A stretch of DNA of 44,959 bases from CAYNSX01 sp964400165 (GCA_964400165.1 CAYNSX010000018.1:1-44959), one strand, 5' to 3'. Shown: positions 28,976 through 37,584, counted from the stretch's first letter. The notes: generated from the sequence alone by a model not told the origin. Made by a program: numbers and translations.

Positions 28976-29977
28976 CTATGTCGGCGCGGCCCCGGTGCCT
29001 GTCGCTGCCGCGCGCAGCCACGGCGACAGCAGGCGGACGCACAGCGCCAGCACGAGGATTGCCGGCAGCGCCAACACGCTGCCCTCCAGACCGAAAGCGC
29101 CGCCCGTCAGCAGACTGTGCCCGGCCGGCTGCACTTTGAGCAGGGTCGGGAACTGAATCGGGACATTCGACACCGGGAACCCAAGCAGCGACCCCATGCC
29201 GAAATTCCAGCCAAAGTGCAGCCCGATGGGCAGCCACAGTTGCCGCGTGGCGACATAGCAGTATGCCAGCAGCAAGCCGGCGAAAAAGATGACCACCATC
29301 CCCGCGGTGGCCTGCATCGGGTCGTGGATGGCGCCGAGGGTCATCGCGCCAGTCTTGGGGTCGGCGGTCAGGAACAGGTTGGCGATGTGGCCGGAGGCGA
29401 AGATGAGCGTGCTAATCAGCACCGCCCAGCGGATGCCGCGCCACTCTTCCAGGACTTGCAGCAGGTAGCCGCGGACGGCGGTCTCTTCGAAGACGCTGAC
29501 GCTGACGAAGAGTGCGACGCCGAGGGCCAGACCCGACAGCGAAAAGTCGGGCGAGATGCCGCCGACCGTCAGGTGGCCGCTCACAATCAAGACGGCTGCC
29601 ATCAAGGCATTGAACAAGGTGCCGAGCGCGACGCCGGCGGCGAGCTGACGCACCCAGCCAGGCACGCGCTGGAAGCCGAGCGTGCGAAATGGCCGGTGGT
29701 CGAAGAGGTAGCGAAATCCGAGCGTGGTCGCCAGGACGACGAGCGCGGTCGTGACCGTCGCCGCCGTGAGGGCGGCCGGCGATTTCATCAGTTCGACGAC
29801 CGCCAGCCCCGCCTGCTCGATGGTCATCGGCGGGCCGGTGTGCTGCGCAGTGACCACGGCATAGGCGACGGGCAACAGCGCGACCGCGGCGCCGATCTGC
29901 GCGACGAAAAACGCGACCAGGTACAGCACCGCGCGCAGCAGCGGATGCAGCAGCGCGCGCGGCGGCGCTTCCGCCAT
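28976..29977 (-). CDS. CPBP family intramembrane metalloprotease
   Basis: 333 residues, about eight membrane segments. The Abi/CPBP motifs are present: EETAVRGYLLQVLEEW (EExxxR), FASGHIANLFL and a late HFGWNFGMGSLLG with the other catalytic histidine and asparagine. Family members cleave within membranes (as Rce1) or act in bacteriocin immunity. Its ATG overlaps the kdtA stop by one base (TAATG on the coding strand), so it is translated with the lipid A genes; its substrate is unknown. Confidence 0.9.
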   Translation of the reverse strand: MAEAPPRALLHPLLRAVLYLVAFFVAQIGAAVALLPVAYAVVTAQHTGPPMTIEQAGLAVVELMKSPAALTAATVTTALVVLATTLGFRYLFDHRPFRTLGFQRVPGWVRQLAAGVALGTLFNALMAAVLIVSGHLTVGGISPDFSLSGLALGVALFVSVSVFEETAVRGYLLQVLEEWRGIRWAVLISTLIFASGHIANLFLTADPKTGAMTLGAIHDPMQATAGMVVIFFAGLLLAYCYVATRQLWLPIGLHFGWNFGMGSLLGFPVSNVPIQFPTLLKVQPAGHSLLTGGAFGLEGSVLALPAILVLALCVRLLSPWLRAAATGTGAAPT

Positions 29978-31287
29978 TACGGGGTGACCGCCCCGTTCGC
30001 GAGCAGCGGTAACAGCGCGGCGACGGTGCGCTCGGTGGCGCCGGCGTGACGCCGGAGGAACACCGGCGCTTGCGCGGCGACTTCCGCGAGGCGATCAGGC
30101 GACTCGAGATAGGCGGCGACTGCCTTGGTCAGCGCCGGCGCCGATGAGACTTGGCGACCCAAGCGGGCGGCAAGCACGGCGTCCGCGATTTCCTGAAAAC
30201 TCTGCACATAGCGACCGAAGACGACGGGACGGCCCCAGGCCAGCGGTTCGAGCAGGTTGTGCCCGCCGACGGGCACCAGTGAGCCGCCGACGAACCCGAC
30301 GACGCCGAGGCCGAAGGCGCTCGCCAGTTCGCCCATCGTGTCGAGCACGATGACATCGGTTCCGAGCTGCGGGGCAGACCGGCGGCACACCGAATACGAC
30401 GCCCGGCCGGCGAGCGCGGTGACATCGCCGGCGCGGGTGCGATCGCGCGGCGCGATCAGCAGGCGCAGGCCGGGGAAGCGCCGGCGCAGGACGGTGAAGA
30501 CGGCAAGCAGCAGCACCTCTTCGCCGGCGTGTGTGCTGCCGGCGACGAGGAGTTGCGCGTCTGCGCCCAGGTGCAGTTCCGCGCGCAAGCGCGTGCGGAT
30601 GCTCTCGTTGGGTTCCTGCAGGCCGTCGAATTTCACGCTGCCGACGGTGAGCAGCCGGTCGGCAGGCAGCCCGAGAGCGCGGAAGCGCCCGGCTTCCTCC
30701 GCCGACTGCGCGCAAGTGAGCGCGACATGGGTGAACATCCAGCGATAGAACCCGCGGAAGCGGGCGGCGCGGCGAAAGGCCGCGTCGGAAATCTGGCCAT
30801 TGATGACGGCGACGGGGACACGGCGGCGCGCCAGCGTCCAGAGAAAGTTCGGCCAGAGTTCCGTCTCCATCAGTACGCACAGCGTCGGACGCACGCGGGC
30901 GACCGCCATGCGCACTAGCGGCAGGAAGTCGAACGGCAGGAAGAAGCGGGCGCGAGCGTCAGGGAAGAGGCGCTGCGCCATCCGCAAGCCCGGCTCTTCA
31001 AATGAAGAGACAACGAGGTCGGCGCCCGGGGTGCGCGCCAGGAGCGCGCGCATCACCGGCGCGGCGCCGATGACTTCACCGGGGCCCGCGGCGTGCAGCC
31101 AGATGCGCCCATGCCGGGGCGCGGGCATACGCGGCAGCAGCCCGAAGCGCTGCGGGAGTTGGCGCCAGCCCTCCGGCTGCATCAGCACGGCGCGCAGCGC
31201 CAGCGGCAGCGCCCAGGGCGCGGCGCCGGAGAGGACCGCGTTGGTGGCGATCAGCGGGGCGTCGATGCGGGCGCGGCGGACGGGCAT
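29977..31287 (-). CDS. waaA: 3-deoxy-D-manno-octulosonic acid (Kdo) transferase
   Basis: 436 residues. The N-terminal anchor is short; the GT-B enzyme has WLHAAGPGEVIGAAPVMRAL (the acceptor-side glycine-rich motif with the conserved acid), LVVSSFEEPG, VLMETELWPNFLW with the catalytic-side glutamate region, and the CMP-Kdo half with LLVAGSTHAGEEVLLL, FVGGSLVPVGGHNLLEPLAWG. It adds Kdo to lipid IV-A at the inner membrane. It starts 3 bp after lpxB. How many Kdo residues it adds cannot be read from sequence. Confidence 0.95.
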   Translation of the reverse strand: MPVRRARIDAPLIATNAVLSGAAPWALPLALRAVLMQPEGWRQLPQRFGLLPRMPAPRHGRIWLHAAGPGEVIGAAPVMRALLARTPGADLVVSSFEEPGLRMAQRLFPDARARFFLPFDFLPLVRMAVARVRPTLCVLMETELWPNFLWTLARRRVPVAVINGQISDAAFRRAARFRGFYRWMFTHVALTCAQSAEEAGRFRALGLPADRLLTVGSVKFDGLQEPNESIRTRLRAELHLGADAQLLVAGSTHAGEEVLLLAVFTVLRRRFPGLRLLIAPRDRTRAGDVTALAGRASYSVCRRSAPQLGTDVIVLDTMGELASAFGLGVVGFVGGSLVPVGGHNLLEPLAWGRPVVFGRYVQSFQEIADAVLAARLGRQVSSAPALTKAVAAYLESPDRLAEVAAQAPVFLRRHAGATERTVAALLPLLANGAVTP

Positions 31288-31290
31288 CCC

Positions 31291-32490
31291 CTACCCCGCG
31301 CTCGCCGATATGGCCGTCGGCCGCGCCGGTTCACGCAGCAACGCGGCCAGCATGTCGGCGGTGCGACGCGCGGCGCCGGGCGTGCCGAGGGCGGCGCGCA
31401 TGTCGGCGAACGCGCGGCGCTGCGCCTCGGCAAGGTCTGGCTTCGTCAGCAATGCGAGAACTTCGTCCGCCACGCGCGCCGCGCTGGCGGACGGGCCGTG
31501 CAGCTCCGGCACCGCGCCGCGGCCCAGCAGGATGTTCGGCAGGCCGGCAAACGGCAGCGCCCAGAGGCGCTTGCGCAATTGGTATTCCGGCATCTGCCAC
31601 CAGGCGACGCGATACACGATGACCATCGGCGTGCCGGCGCAGGCGACTTCGAGCGTGGCCGTGCCGGAGCAGACGAGCGCGGCGTCGGCGCGGTGCAGCG
31701 CGTCGACGGGGACGCCGTCCACCCACTCCGCATTCGGCAGCAACACACGCCCGCGCGCCTGCAGCGCCGCGGGCAACGACGGCGCCCAGCACACGATGAC
31801 CCGCGGCGGGAGCCCGAGCGAGGCCGCGACGCGCTCGACGACCTGCGCGTACAGCGGAAGCTGCAGCCCCGCTTCGAGCGGGCGGCTGCCGGGCAGGAGC
31901 GCGAGCGTCGGCGTATCGCTCGGCGTGCGCGGCGCGGCGGGTGCGTCGGGCAGCGTGTCCAACACCGGATGGCCGACCCACTCGACTCGGGCCCGGCCCC
32001 CGCGCAGTCTCTCGGCCGACCAGGGGAACGGCGTGGCGATGGCGTCCACGAGGTCGGGCACATCGCCGCGGGCGGCGTTGCGGTCCCAGCACCGCGGTGG
32101 GATGTAGTACAGAATGCGGGATGGCACGCTCTTCAAGCGCCGCGCGAGTCGGGCATTGAAGGCGCCGAAGTCCACCAGCAGCACGGCGCTTGGTTGCGTG
32201 CGCTCGATGTATGCGGCAATGCGCTGGAATTCGCGCCACAGCCGCGGGACGCGCCGTAGTGAATCGAAGACGCCGAGCGCCCCCCAGCGGGTGCTGTCGG
32301 CCAGCAGCCGGACCCCGGCATCGCGCAACGCCTGTCCGCCCACGCCTTCAACGATGACCGCCGGCATCATGGTACGCAGTTCGCGGATAACCGCGGCCGC
32401 ATGCCTATCGCCCGATGGTTCGCCGGCGACGACGAAGACCCGCGCCGGCCGCGCGGCGCCGGCGGCGATCCCGTTGGGCGACGCGGTCAC
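31291..32490 (-). CDS. lpxB: Lipid A disaccharide synthase
   Basis: 399 residues from GTG 32488-32490, overlapping the lpxA stop by 4 bp (GTGA). GT19 marks are VFVVAGEPSGDRHAAAVIRE at the start, VEGVGGQALRDAGV, LLVDFGAFNARLARRLKSV, YYIPPRCWDRNAARGDVP and LVCSGTATLEVACAGTPMVI near the end. It joins UDP-diacylglucosamine and lipid X at the membrane. Confidence 0.96.
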   Translation of the reverse strand: MTASPNGIAAGAARPARVFVVAGEPSGDRHAAAVIRELRTMMPAVIVEGVGGQALRDAGVRLLADSTRWGALGVFDSLRRVPRLWREFQRIAAYIERTQPSAVLLVDFGAFNARLARRLKSVPSRILYYIPPRCWDRNAARGDVPDLVDAIATPFPWSAERLRGGRARVEWVGHPVLDTLPDAPAAPRTPSDTPTLALLPGSRPLEAGLQLPLYAQVVERVAASLGLPPRVIVCWAPSLPAALQARGRVLLPNAEWVDGVPVDALHRADAALVCSGTATLEVACAGTPMVIVYRVAWWQMPEYQLRKRLWALPFAGLPNILLGRGAVPELHGPSASAARVADEVLALLTKPDLAEAQRRAFADMRAALGTPGAARRTADMLAALLREPARPTAISASAG

Positions 32491-33335
32491 TCGCCGCGAC
32501 GGTGCGGCGCGCCGACGGAGTGCGTTTCGCGGACGGCGACCGGCACGCCCATCGGGTCATTCTGGCGGCCGGCATGGCCGTTCTGCAGACGGGACAGGAA
32601 GTCTATCAAATATTGCAGCGGTTCCGACATCGGCAGTGTGTCGCGCACTTGCTGCAACGCGTCACTCAAATTCAGCTTGGCCCGAAAGAGCAGCCGGTAT
32701 GCTTGTTTGATGGACTGCTGCGCGTCGGCGTCGAGCCCGGCGCGGCGCATCCCGTGGCGGTTCACGCCCATCACGCGGGCGGGCGAGCCCTCGGTGAGCA
32801 TGAAGGGCGGGATGTCCTGCGTCACCCGCGACAGGCCGCCGACCATCGCGTATTTCCCGATGCGGACGAATTGATGCACGCCAAGCAGTCCGCCGATGAC
32901 CACCCCGTCTTCGACGATGACATGCCCACCAAGTTGCACCATATTGGCAATCGTCACGCCGCTCCCGATGTGCACATCGTGGCCGGCGTGGCTGTAAGCC
33001 ATCAGGTAATTATCGTCGCCCAGGACGGTGCCGCCCTCGGGGTCGGTGGCGCCGTGAATGGTGACATACTCGCGCAGTTCGTTGCGGTCGCCGATGCGGA
33101 CGCCGCTGCGGTCTTCCGGGTGGCCGCGATGCTGCGGCGGCCCGCCGAGGACGGCGCCGGTATGCAGGCGGCACTGCGTGCCGACAACGGTGCCGTCGCC
33201 GATGCAGACATGGGCGCCGATGAGACACTGGTCGCCGATCTGCGCGCCGGCGCCGATGACGGCGAACGGGCCGACCTCGACACTATCGCCGAGGGCGGCC
33301 GATGAATCGATGATGGCGGTCGGGTGGTGCGACAT
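32487..33335 (-). CDS. lpxA: UDP-N-acetylglucosamine acyltransferase
   Basis: 282 residues. Left-handed beta-helix with many hexapeptide repeats (VEVGPFAVIGAGAQIGDQCLI, AHVCIGDGTVVGTQCRLHTG), then SHAGHDVHIGSGVTIANMVQLGGHV holding the catalytic histidine, GVHQFVRIGKYAMVGGLSRV and the C-terminal LFRAKLNLSDALQQVRDTLP helical domain. About 20 residues longer than the E. coli enzyme at the C-terminus. First step of lipid A synthesis. Its ATG overlaps the fabZ stop (TGATG on the coding strand). Confidence 0.96.
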   Translation of the reverse strand: MSHHPTAIIDSSAALGDSVEVGPFAVIGAGAQIGDQCLIGAHVCIGDGTVVGTQCRLHTGAVLGGPPQHRGHPEDRSGVRIGDRNELREYVTIHGATDPEGGTVLGDDNYLMAYSHAGHDVHIGSGVTIANMVQLGGHVIVEDGVVIGGLLGVHQFVRIGKYAMVGGLSRVTQDIPPFMLTEGSPARVMGVNRHGMRRAGLDADAQQSIKQAYRLLFRAKLNLSDALQQVRDTLPMSEPLQYLIDFLSRLQNGHAGRQNDPMGVPVAVRETHSVGAPHRRGE

Positions 33336-33805
33336 CAGAAGGCGCCGGCGGGCGTCCGTTCCAGGCGGTCGGGGCGCTTCAGTTCGTCCACGAGAGCATA
33401 GAGGTAGGTGGCTTCCGCAACGACCTTGCCGTCAACGCGGGCTACGGCCCGAACCCGCCCGACCAGACCATGACGATGTTCGAGCGTGCACTCGGTGATC
33501 AACTGGTCTCCGGGCCGGACAGGACTGCGGAAACGGGCCTTGTCTACACCCGTGAAGAGGGGAATCTTGTCGGGCTCGTCCACCGCGCTCAATAGCATCA
33601 CGCCCCCAATCTGCGCCATCGACTCGAGAATCAGCACGGCAGGCATCACCGGGTTGCCGGGAAAGTGGCCGACGAAGAACTGTTCGTTGGCGGTGACATT
33701 CTTCAGGCCGACCGCCCGCTCGCCCGGGTCGAGTTCGAGGATGCGGTCCACCAGCACCATCGGGTACCGATGCGGCAGCAGACCGAGGATCTCGTTAATG
33801 TCCAT
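33335..33805 (-). CDS. fabZ: 3-hydroxyacyl-ACP dehydratase FabZ
   Basis: 156 residues from ATG 33803-33805. Hot-dog fold with LLPHRYPMVLVDRILELDPG, catalytic His in FFVGHFPGNPVMPAVLILES (about 45-64) and catalytic Glu in LESMAQIGGV. It works in fatty acid elongation and competes with LpxA for hydroxyacyl-ACP, which explains the conserved lpxC-fabZ-lpxA order. The start lies inside the last codons of lpxC (11-bp overlap). Confidence 0.96.
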   Translation of the reverse strand: MDINEILGLLPHRYPMVLVDRILELDPGERAVGLKNVTANEQFFVGHFPGNPVMPAVLILESMAQIGGVMLLSAVDEPDKIPLFTGVDKARFRSPVRPGDQLITECTLEHRHGLVGRVRAVARVDGKVVAEATYLYALVDELKRPDRLERTPAGAF

Positions 33806-34658
33806 GGATGCCCACTCCCGTTCTGGATTGCGCGTGCGCGCGCGTGCGCGCTTGCTCCCGGATGGCCTGCACCAGCCGGACATGCGACCGGTGACCGCCG
33901 CGGACGACCTGCACCCGTGCGTGCAAGCGGGCGCCAAGCAGGCTCAAGTCACCGATCAAGTCGAGAATCTTGTGCCGCGCCGGCTCGTCCGGCAGCCGGA
34001 GCGGACTGGAGTAGCGGTCGGGATAGATGACGAGCGCGTTGTCGAGACTGCCGCCTTGCGCCAGCCCGGCAGCGCGCAGCGCCTCGACTTCGCCGATCAG
34101 GGCAAAGGTGCGCGCCGGCGCGAGGGTTTCGGCATAGAGGTCGTGCGCGGCATCGAAGTCCGCGGTCATGCGTCCGACCGGCGTGCCGGGGTAGTCGAGT
34201 TCATAGTGCGCGGCGAAGGAGTCGCTGGGAAACGCCTCCAGCCGTGCGGCGCCGTCGTTCACTGCCACGGCACCCGAGAGTTCGAGGACGCTCGCCCGCG
34301 CGGCTTGAGTCTCCAGCCCGACGGACTCAATGAGTGCGACCCACTCCCGCGCGCTGCCATCGAGGGCGGGCAACTCGGGGCCGTCCACCTCAATGCGGGC
34401 GTTGTCCACTCCGAGCCCGGCGAGCGCCGAGAGCAGGTGTTCGACGGTGCCGATCGCGACCGCGCCGGCGCCGAGGGTCGTCGCGCGCTCCGTGCTCACA
34501 ACCGAATCGAGCCGTGCGGGGATTTCGACGCCCTCCGACACGAACACGACTCCGGTGTCGGGCGGCGCGGGGAGCAGGCGAACGACCGACGGAGCGCCTG
34601 TATGCAGGCCGTTGCCGGCGATGTGAGTGGCAGTGCGCAGAGTGGTCTGGGGGGTCAG
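33795..34658 (-). CDS. lpxC: UDP-3-O-acyl-N-acetylglucosamine deacetylase
   Basis: 287 residues if started at CTG 34656-34658. No ATG, GTG or TTG stands in frame between the promoter and the conserved TLRTATHIAGNGLHTG; the CTG has GAGGA six bases upstream and the TATAAT box is about 25 bp further. Zinc-site motifs are GTVEHLLSALAGLGVDNARI (about 81-100) and HKILDLIGDLSLLG (about 245-258) with the HxxxD pair, then GGHRSHVRLV. It is the committed step of lipid A synthesis. The longer open frame upstream does not resemble the family. Confidence 0.93.
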   Translation of the reverse strand: MTPQTTLRTATHIAGNGLHTGAPSVVRLLPAPPDTGVVFVSEGVEIPARLDSVVSTERATTLGAGAVAIGTVEHLLSALAGLGVDNARIEVDGPELPALDGSAREWVALIESVGLETQAARASVLELSGAVAVNDGAARLEAFPSDSFAAHYELDYPGTPVGRMTADFDAAHDLYAETLAPARTFALIGEVEALRAAGLAQGGSLDNALVIYPDRYSSPLRLPDEPARHKILDLIGDLSLLGARLHARVQVVRGGHRSHVRLVQAIREQARTRAHAQSRTGVGIHGH

Positions 34659-34685
34659 CGCCGTTCCTCGCGCAAGAATGCGACG

Positions 34686-34694
34686 ATTATAGCA
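34686..34694 (-). promoter_or_regulatory. Extended consensus -10 (TGCTATAAT) in front of lpxC
   Basis: On the minus strand TGCTATAAT includes the TAA stop of the HAD-like gene, so the promoter is built into the end of that gene. It gives the lipid A genes their own start of transcription. Confidence 0.65.
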
Positions 34695-35412
34695 GACTCG
34701 ATTCGGCGGCGACGCGCGTGGATTCCGGCAACAGCGCTTCGAGGGTGCGCACAGCGCCGGCTGCTTCGGCATCGTCCCGCGCCAGGCGGACACTGCGGAC
34801 CCGGACGGCCTCCGCTTCGCGCAGCGCCTCGGGGTCGGAGAGAACGCACGCGGCCTGCTCGGCGCGCACATGACACGCCTCAAGCGCGGTGAGCAGCACG
34901 CCGCGCCCGGTCAGGCCCACGGCGTCTTCGTCCTCCACGGCGACGAGGACTTCGAAGTACTCCCCGATCCCCAAGTCCCGAGTCACTTGATAGGGAGACG
35001 GGTCGCCGGGGAATGCGACGACGACGCGGGCGATGGCCAGCGCCCGCAGGGCGTCGAGGAATGTCACCACATCGGGATAGAGGTCTTCGGGCGTGACCGT
35101 CGGCAGCAGCGCGGACACTTCCGGGAAATCGGCGTCGGCAATGCCGAGCCGGCGCACCAGCGCCCGCACCCAGTCGCTGCCGTAACGTTCCAGGCGCTGT
35201 CCGCGGCGGCGCGGCTGTCGTTCCAGTCCGGCCACGGCGCGCTCGAGCGTGCGCTCGCCGATGGCGTGTCTTCGGTTCGCCAACTCCGACAGCAGAGTCG
35301 TCTTCAGTATCGTCCAGCGCGGCGGACACAGAACGCCCTCGATGCCCAGGAAGATAGCGCGCAATTCGGTGAGCGGCGGAAAGCCGCCGCGCAGCTGACT
35401 CGGTTCCGTCAC
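34687..35412 (-). CDS. HAD-like protein lacking the catalytic aspartate
   Basis: 241 residues from GTG 35410-35412, overlapping the glycosidase stop by 4 bp (GTGA). The HAD layout is visible: an N-terminal strand ELRAIFLGIEGVLCPP where DxDxT/V would stand, a helical cap (residues 30-90), IARVVVAFPGDP (motif II region), LTGRGVLLTALEACHV and CVLSDPEALREAEAVRVRSV (motif IV region). The nucleophile pair is replaced (LGIEGVL), so it is probably not a phosphatase. Its position ahead of lpxC suggests a role at the envelope or simple co-expression; unknown. Confidence 0.7.
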   Translation of the reverse strand: MTEPSQLRGGFPPLTELRAIFLGIEGVLCPPRWTILKTTLLSELANRRHAIGERTLERAVAGLERQPRRRGQRLERYGSDWVRALVRRLGIADADFPEVSALLPTVTPEDLYPDVVTFLDALRALAIARVVVAFPGDPSPYQVTRDLGIGEYFEVLVAVEDEDAVGLTGRGVLLTALEACHVRAEQAACVLSDPEALREAEAVRVRSVRLARDDAEAAGAVRTLEALLPESTRVAAESSLL

Positions 35413-36167
35413 TTCTCGACGGCGACCACGAGCGCGCAGGGGACGCTGCGCGTCCCGGCGACGCGCGTCAGCCCGCCTTGATACAAACCGGATGAAGTGC
35501 CGCCGTCGAGGTTGAGCGCGTCGTCGGCGCCCAGCGCCTTCATCACCAGCGACAGGCGCGCGAGCGACACCTTGTCCTGCACCACCACCAGCAGCAATTT
35601 GTTGGACTTGGTCAGCCCGACCGCGCTGCGCCGTGCCCGGCCGAGAACACTCGGGTCTTGAAAGCCATCGCCCTCGGCAGAGACAGTGACGATGCCCCGC
35701 TGCAGCAGCCGCGGGCCGGCGACGAGGGCGAAGCGATAGCCGCGCCACAGCTCCGGCACCTCGTGCGCGGAGAGAATCCGCACCTTGCCGTCCCAGGTGA
35801 CGGCGATTGCGGGCCGCGTCCGCTTCGCTTGGAAGACAATGCGCCCGTTCACAACCACATCGCCGATCGGCTCGAACGAGCGAGTCGAGAAGAAAGTGCC
35901 GTTCACTGCGGCGAGCGCGTTGCGCTGCTTGGCCAGTGTGGCGAGTTTGGTCCCGCGGGCGGGGAAGCCCTGCGCCACCTCCACCATCACCGCGATCCCG
36001 GGCGTGTTGAGGTCAGCGGTGACCAGATGCACTTTGTGGCCGAGGACGGTGCGAAACTGGTAGGCCACTGCGTAGTGGGCGTGCGCGGGCTGGCGGGCGG
36101 CGAGCGTCAAGCCCGCTACCGCGCCCAGGCGGCAGATCGTTGCCATGCGGCCATGTGGTCGGTTCAC
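35409..36167 (-). CDS. Secreted phosphodiester glycosidase family protein (NAGPA/DUF2233)
   Basis: 252 residues from GTG 36165-36167, chosen for AAGGAG eight bases upstream; ATG 36146 is an alternative. Residues 8-29 are a signal peptide (MATICRLGAVAGLTLAARQP then AHA). The domain has VHLVTADLNTPGIAVMVEVA, LAAVNGTFFSTRSFEPIGDV, FALVAGPRLLQRG, RSAVGLTKSNKLLLVVVQD and the signature DDALNLDGGTSSGLY near the end. Members remove GlcNAc or similar caps from phosphodiester-linked sugars; here it would act in the periplasm. The downstream HAD-like gene overlaps it. Confidence 0.88.
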   Translation of the reverse strand: MNRPHGRMATICRLGAVAGLTLAARQPAHAHYAVAYQFRTVLGHKVHLVTADLNTPGIAVMVEVAQGFPARGTKLATLAKQRNALAAVNGTFFSTRSFEPIGDVVVNGRIVFQAKRTRPAIAVTWDGKVRILSAHEVPELWRGYRFALVAGPRLLQRGIVTVSAEGDGFQDPSVLGRARRSAVGLTKSNKLLLVVVQDKVSLARLSLVMKALGADDALNLDGGTSSGLYQGGLTRVAGTRSVPCALVVAVEK

Positions 36168-36198
36168 TCCATCCGCTCCTTGCTGGCCCGACGGCGCC

Positions 36199-36207
36199 AT
36201 TCTACCA
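36199..36207 (-). promoter_or_regulatory. Extended -10 (TGGTAGAAT) for the glycosidase gene
   Basis: On the minus strand TGGTAGAAT lies 31 bp before the GTG start, back to back with the riboswitch promoter. Confidence 0.5.
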
Positions 36208-36223
36208 GCCGCCTGGTTGCTGT

Positions 36224-36253
36224 TTGACCTCGCAGCACCCCTGCCAGTACCAT
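36224..36253 (+). promoter_or_regulatory. Promoter of the cobalamin-riboswitch operon
   Basis: TTGACC (36224-36229), an 18-bp spacer and TACCAT (36248-36253) lie 28 bp before the first stem of the riboswitch. Confidence 0.6.
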
Positions 36254-36281
36254 TCCCCTGCCCTTCGGGGCAAAACCAGTG

Positions 36282-36429
36282 TGCGGTTGGTCTCGTGGGA
36301 AGCCGGTGCAAATCCGGCGCTGCCCCGCAACTGTCACCGCAACGAACGCCGCATTTGCCACGGCCCTCGCAAAGGGCGGGAAGGCGCGGCTAGTAGGCCG
36401 GCGGAAGCCAGGAGACCACCCCAACCGCA
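36282..36429 (+). ncRNA. Cobalamin riboswitch
   Basis: The closing stem P1 pairs TGCGGTTGG (36282-36290) with CCAACCGCA (36421-36429) exactly. Inside are the conserved TCTCGTGGGAAGCCGGTGC-type core with GTGCAAATCCGGCGCTGCCC and CCCGCAACTGT, and the B12 box AGCCAGGAGACC at 36406-36417. The length of about 150 nt fits the class I layout. The ribosome site AAGGAG (36451-36456) of the next gene lies 22 bp after P1, so control is probably over translation, with B12 repressing. Confidence 0.95.
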
Positions 36430-36462
36430 GACGCCACACATCTTCGCGGGAAGGAGATGGCG

Positions 36463-37257
36463 ATGCGGCAGTCCTGTTGGAGCGCTCCCCTCGCCGGCCG
36501 CGGGGGCGCGCGACACCTCCGGCCGGGCTTCACACTGATTGAACTCCTGGTGGTGATCGCGATCATCGCGATTCTCGCCGCGCTGCTCTTGCCGGTGCTC
36601 GTCCAGGCGCGCGAGCGGGGCCGCCAGGCCTCGTGCATCAGCAATCTGCGCAACCTCATCACCGCGGCGCTGATGTACGCGCACGACTACGACGAACAGT
36701 TCATGCCCTACCAGTACCTCGACGATTCGCGGCAGTTCTGGTTCGGAATCGAAGACCCGGCATTCTCCGGGCAGTGGGACAACCGCCGCGGGCTGTTGCA
36801 GCCCTATCTGCAGAACACGGCCATCAACAACTGTCCGAGTTTCTTCGGCACGCGGAAATTCGGCGACGGGACCGGGTACGGCTATTCATGGGCCTACATC
36901 GGCACCGACTTCGCGCTCAACTTCAACTGGCCGCCGGGCCCGCCGGCCCGCCTCGACCAGATGGACGAACCGGCGCGCACGGTCGTCTTCGCCGACGCCG
37001 AGATTGATTACGGGAATCCCGGCTGTCAGTTCCCCAGCAGCCCGGCCTTCGGAATTTACGAAACGCCCGCCGTTTCGCCGCCGAGTATGACTTTCGGTTG
37101 CGGCGATGTCGCCTTCCGGCATCACGGCAAGGCGCTGGTCGCGTTCGCCGACGGGCATGTGCAATCGCTCGACCCGGGCCGGCTGATGGTCGAGGACTTG
37201 TGGACGCGCAGAAAGGACATCCAATGGACGCCCAGCGCCGGCGGACCTGCGCAGTAA
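36463..37257 (+). CDS. Type II/IV pseudopilin-like protein with H-X9-DG C-terminus
   Basis: 264 residues from ATG 36463 (AAGGAG six bases upstream; an ATG at 36457 touches the ribosome site). Residues 1-22 are a basic leader ending in RPG, then the prepilin cleavage/methylation motif FTLIELLVVIAIIAILAALL and a coiled stalk RERGRQASCISNLRNLITA. The C-terminal domain ends with the H-X9-DG signature (RHH...FADGHVQSL). Prepilin peptidase would process it at the inner membrane. Hundreds of such proteins occur in Planctomycetes, Lentisphaerae and Armatimonadota, mostly of unknown role. This one is first in a B12-controlled operon, which suggests a link to corrinoid uptake or use. Confidence 0.9.
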   Translation: MRQSCWSAPLAGRGGARHLRPGFTLIELLVVIAIIAILAALLLPVLVQARERGRQASCISNLRNLITAALMYAHDYDEQFMPYQYLDDSRQFWFGIEDPAFSGQWDNRRGLLQPYLQNTAINNCPSFFGTRKFGDGTGYGYSWAYIGTDFALNFNWPPGPPARLDQMDEPARTVVFADAEIDYGNPGCQFPSSPAFGIYETPAVSPPSMTFGCGDVAFRHHGKALVAFADGHVQSLDPGRLMVEDLWTRRKDIQWTPSAGGPAQ

Positions 37258-37574
37258 TCGTGCTGCTGGGTGTCGTCATTCTCGGCGCCGGCGCGCTGGC
37301 GTGGCGGAACGCGCACGCGGTCGCGGCGCGCCCCGCGGCAGCGGTCGCCGGCACGACGCTGACGACCGGCGAGCCGTTCGCGCGCGAGGTGCGCACCTAC
37401 ATCTCGACGCCCGAGCACCAGTCGGGCTTCGCGTTCATCGGCGACCCGCGCGACCACCGCTATCACCGCCCCGACTGCGCGCTCGTGAAGGCGCTGCCGG
37501 ACTCGCAGCCGCTCTCTTCGCGCGGACAGGCCGAAGCGCTCGGATACAAACCCTGTGACATCTGCAAACCCTAG
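37224..37574 (+). CDS. Small membrane-anchored protein with Ada-like Zn-binding domain
   Basis: 116 residues from ATG 37224 with AAAGGA seven bases upstream; overlaps the pseudopilin gene by 34 bp. Residues 9-27 are a signal or anchor (CAVIVLLGVVILGAGALAW). The C-terminal 50 residues, FIGDPRDHRYHRPDCALVKA followed by GQAEALGYKPCDICKP, match the small zinc domain of the Ada_Zn-binding type (His, Cys, then CxxC), seen also fused to secreted nucleases. No nuclease domain is present. Zinc or a cobalt-containing ligand outside the cytoplasm is a guess from the operon. Confidence 0.82.
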   Translation: MDAQRRRTCAVIVLLGVVILGAGALAWRNAHAVAARPAAAVAGTTLTTGEPFAREVRTYISTPEHQSGFAFIGDPRDHRYHRPDCALVKALPDSQPLSSRGQAEALGYKPCDICKP

Positions 37575-37584
37575 GCACAGTCTC

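Noticed and set aside
28412..30049. 545-codon open frame antisense to the TPR and CPBP genes
   Set aside because: Crosses two real genes and their gap; no recognisable domain.
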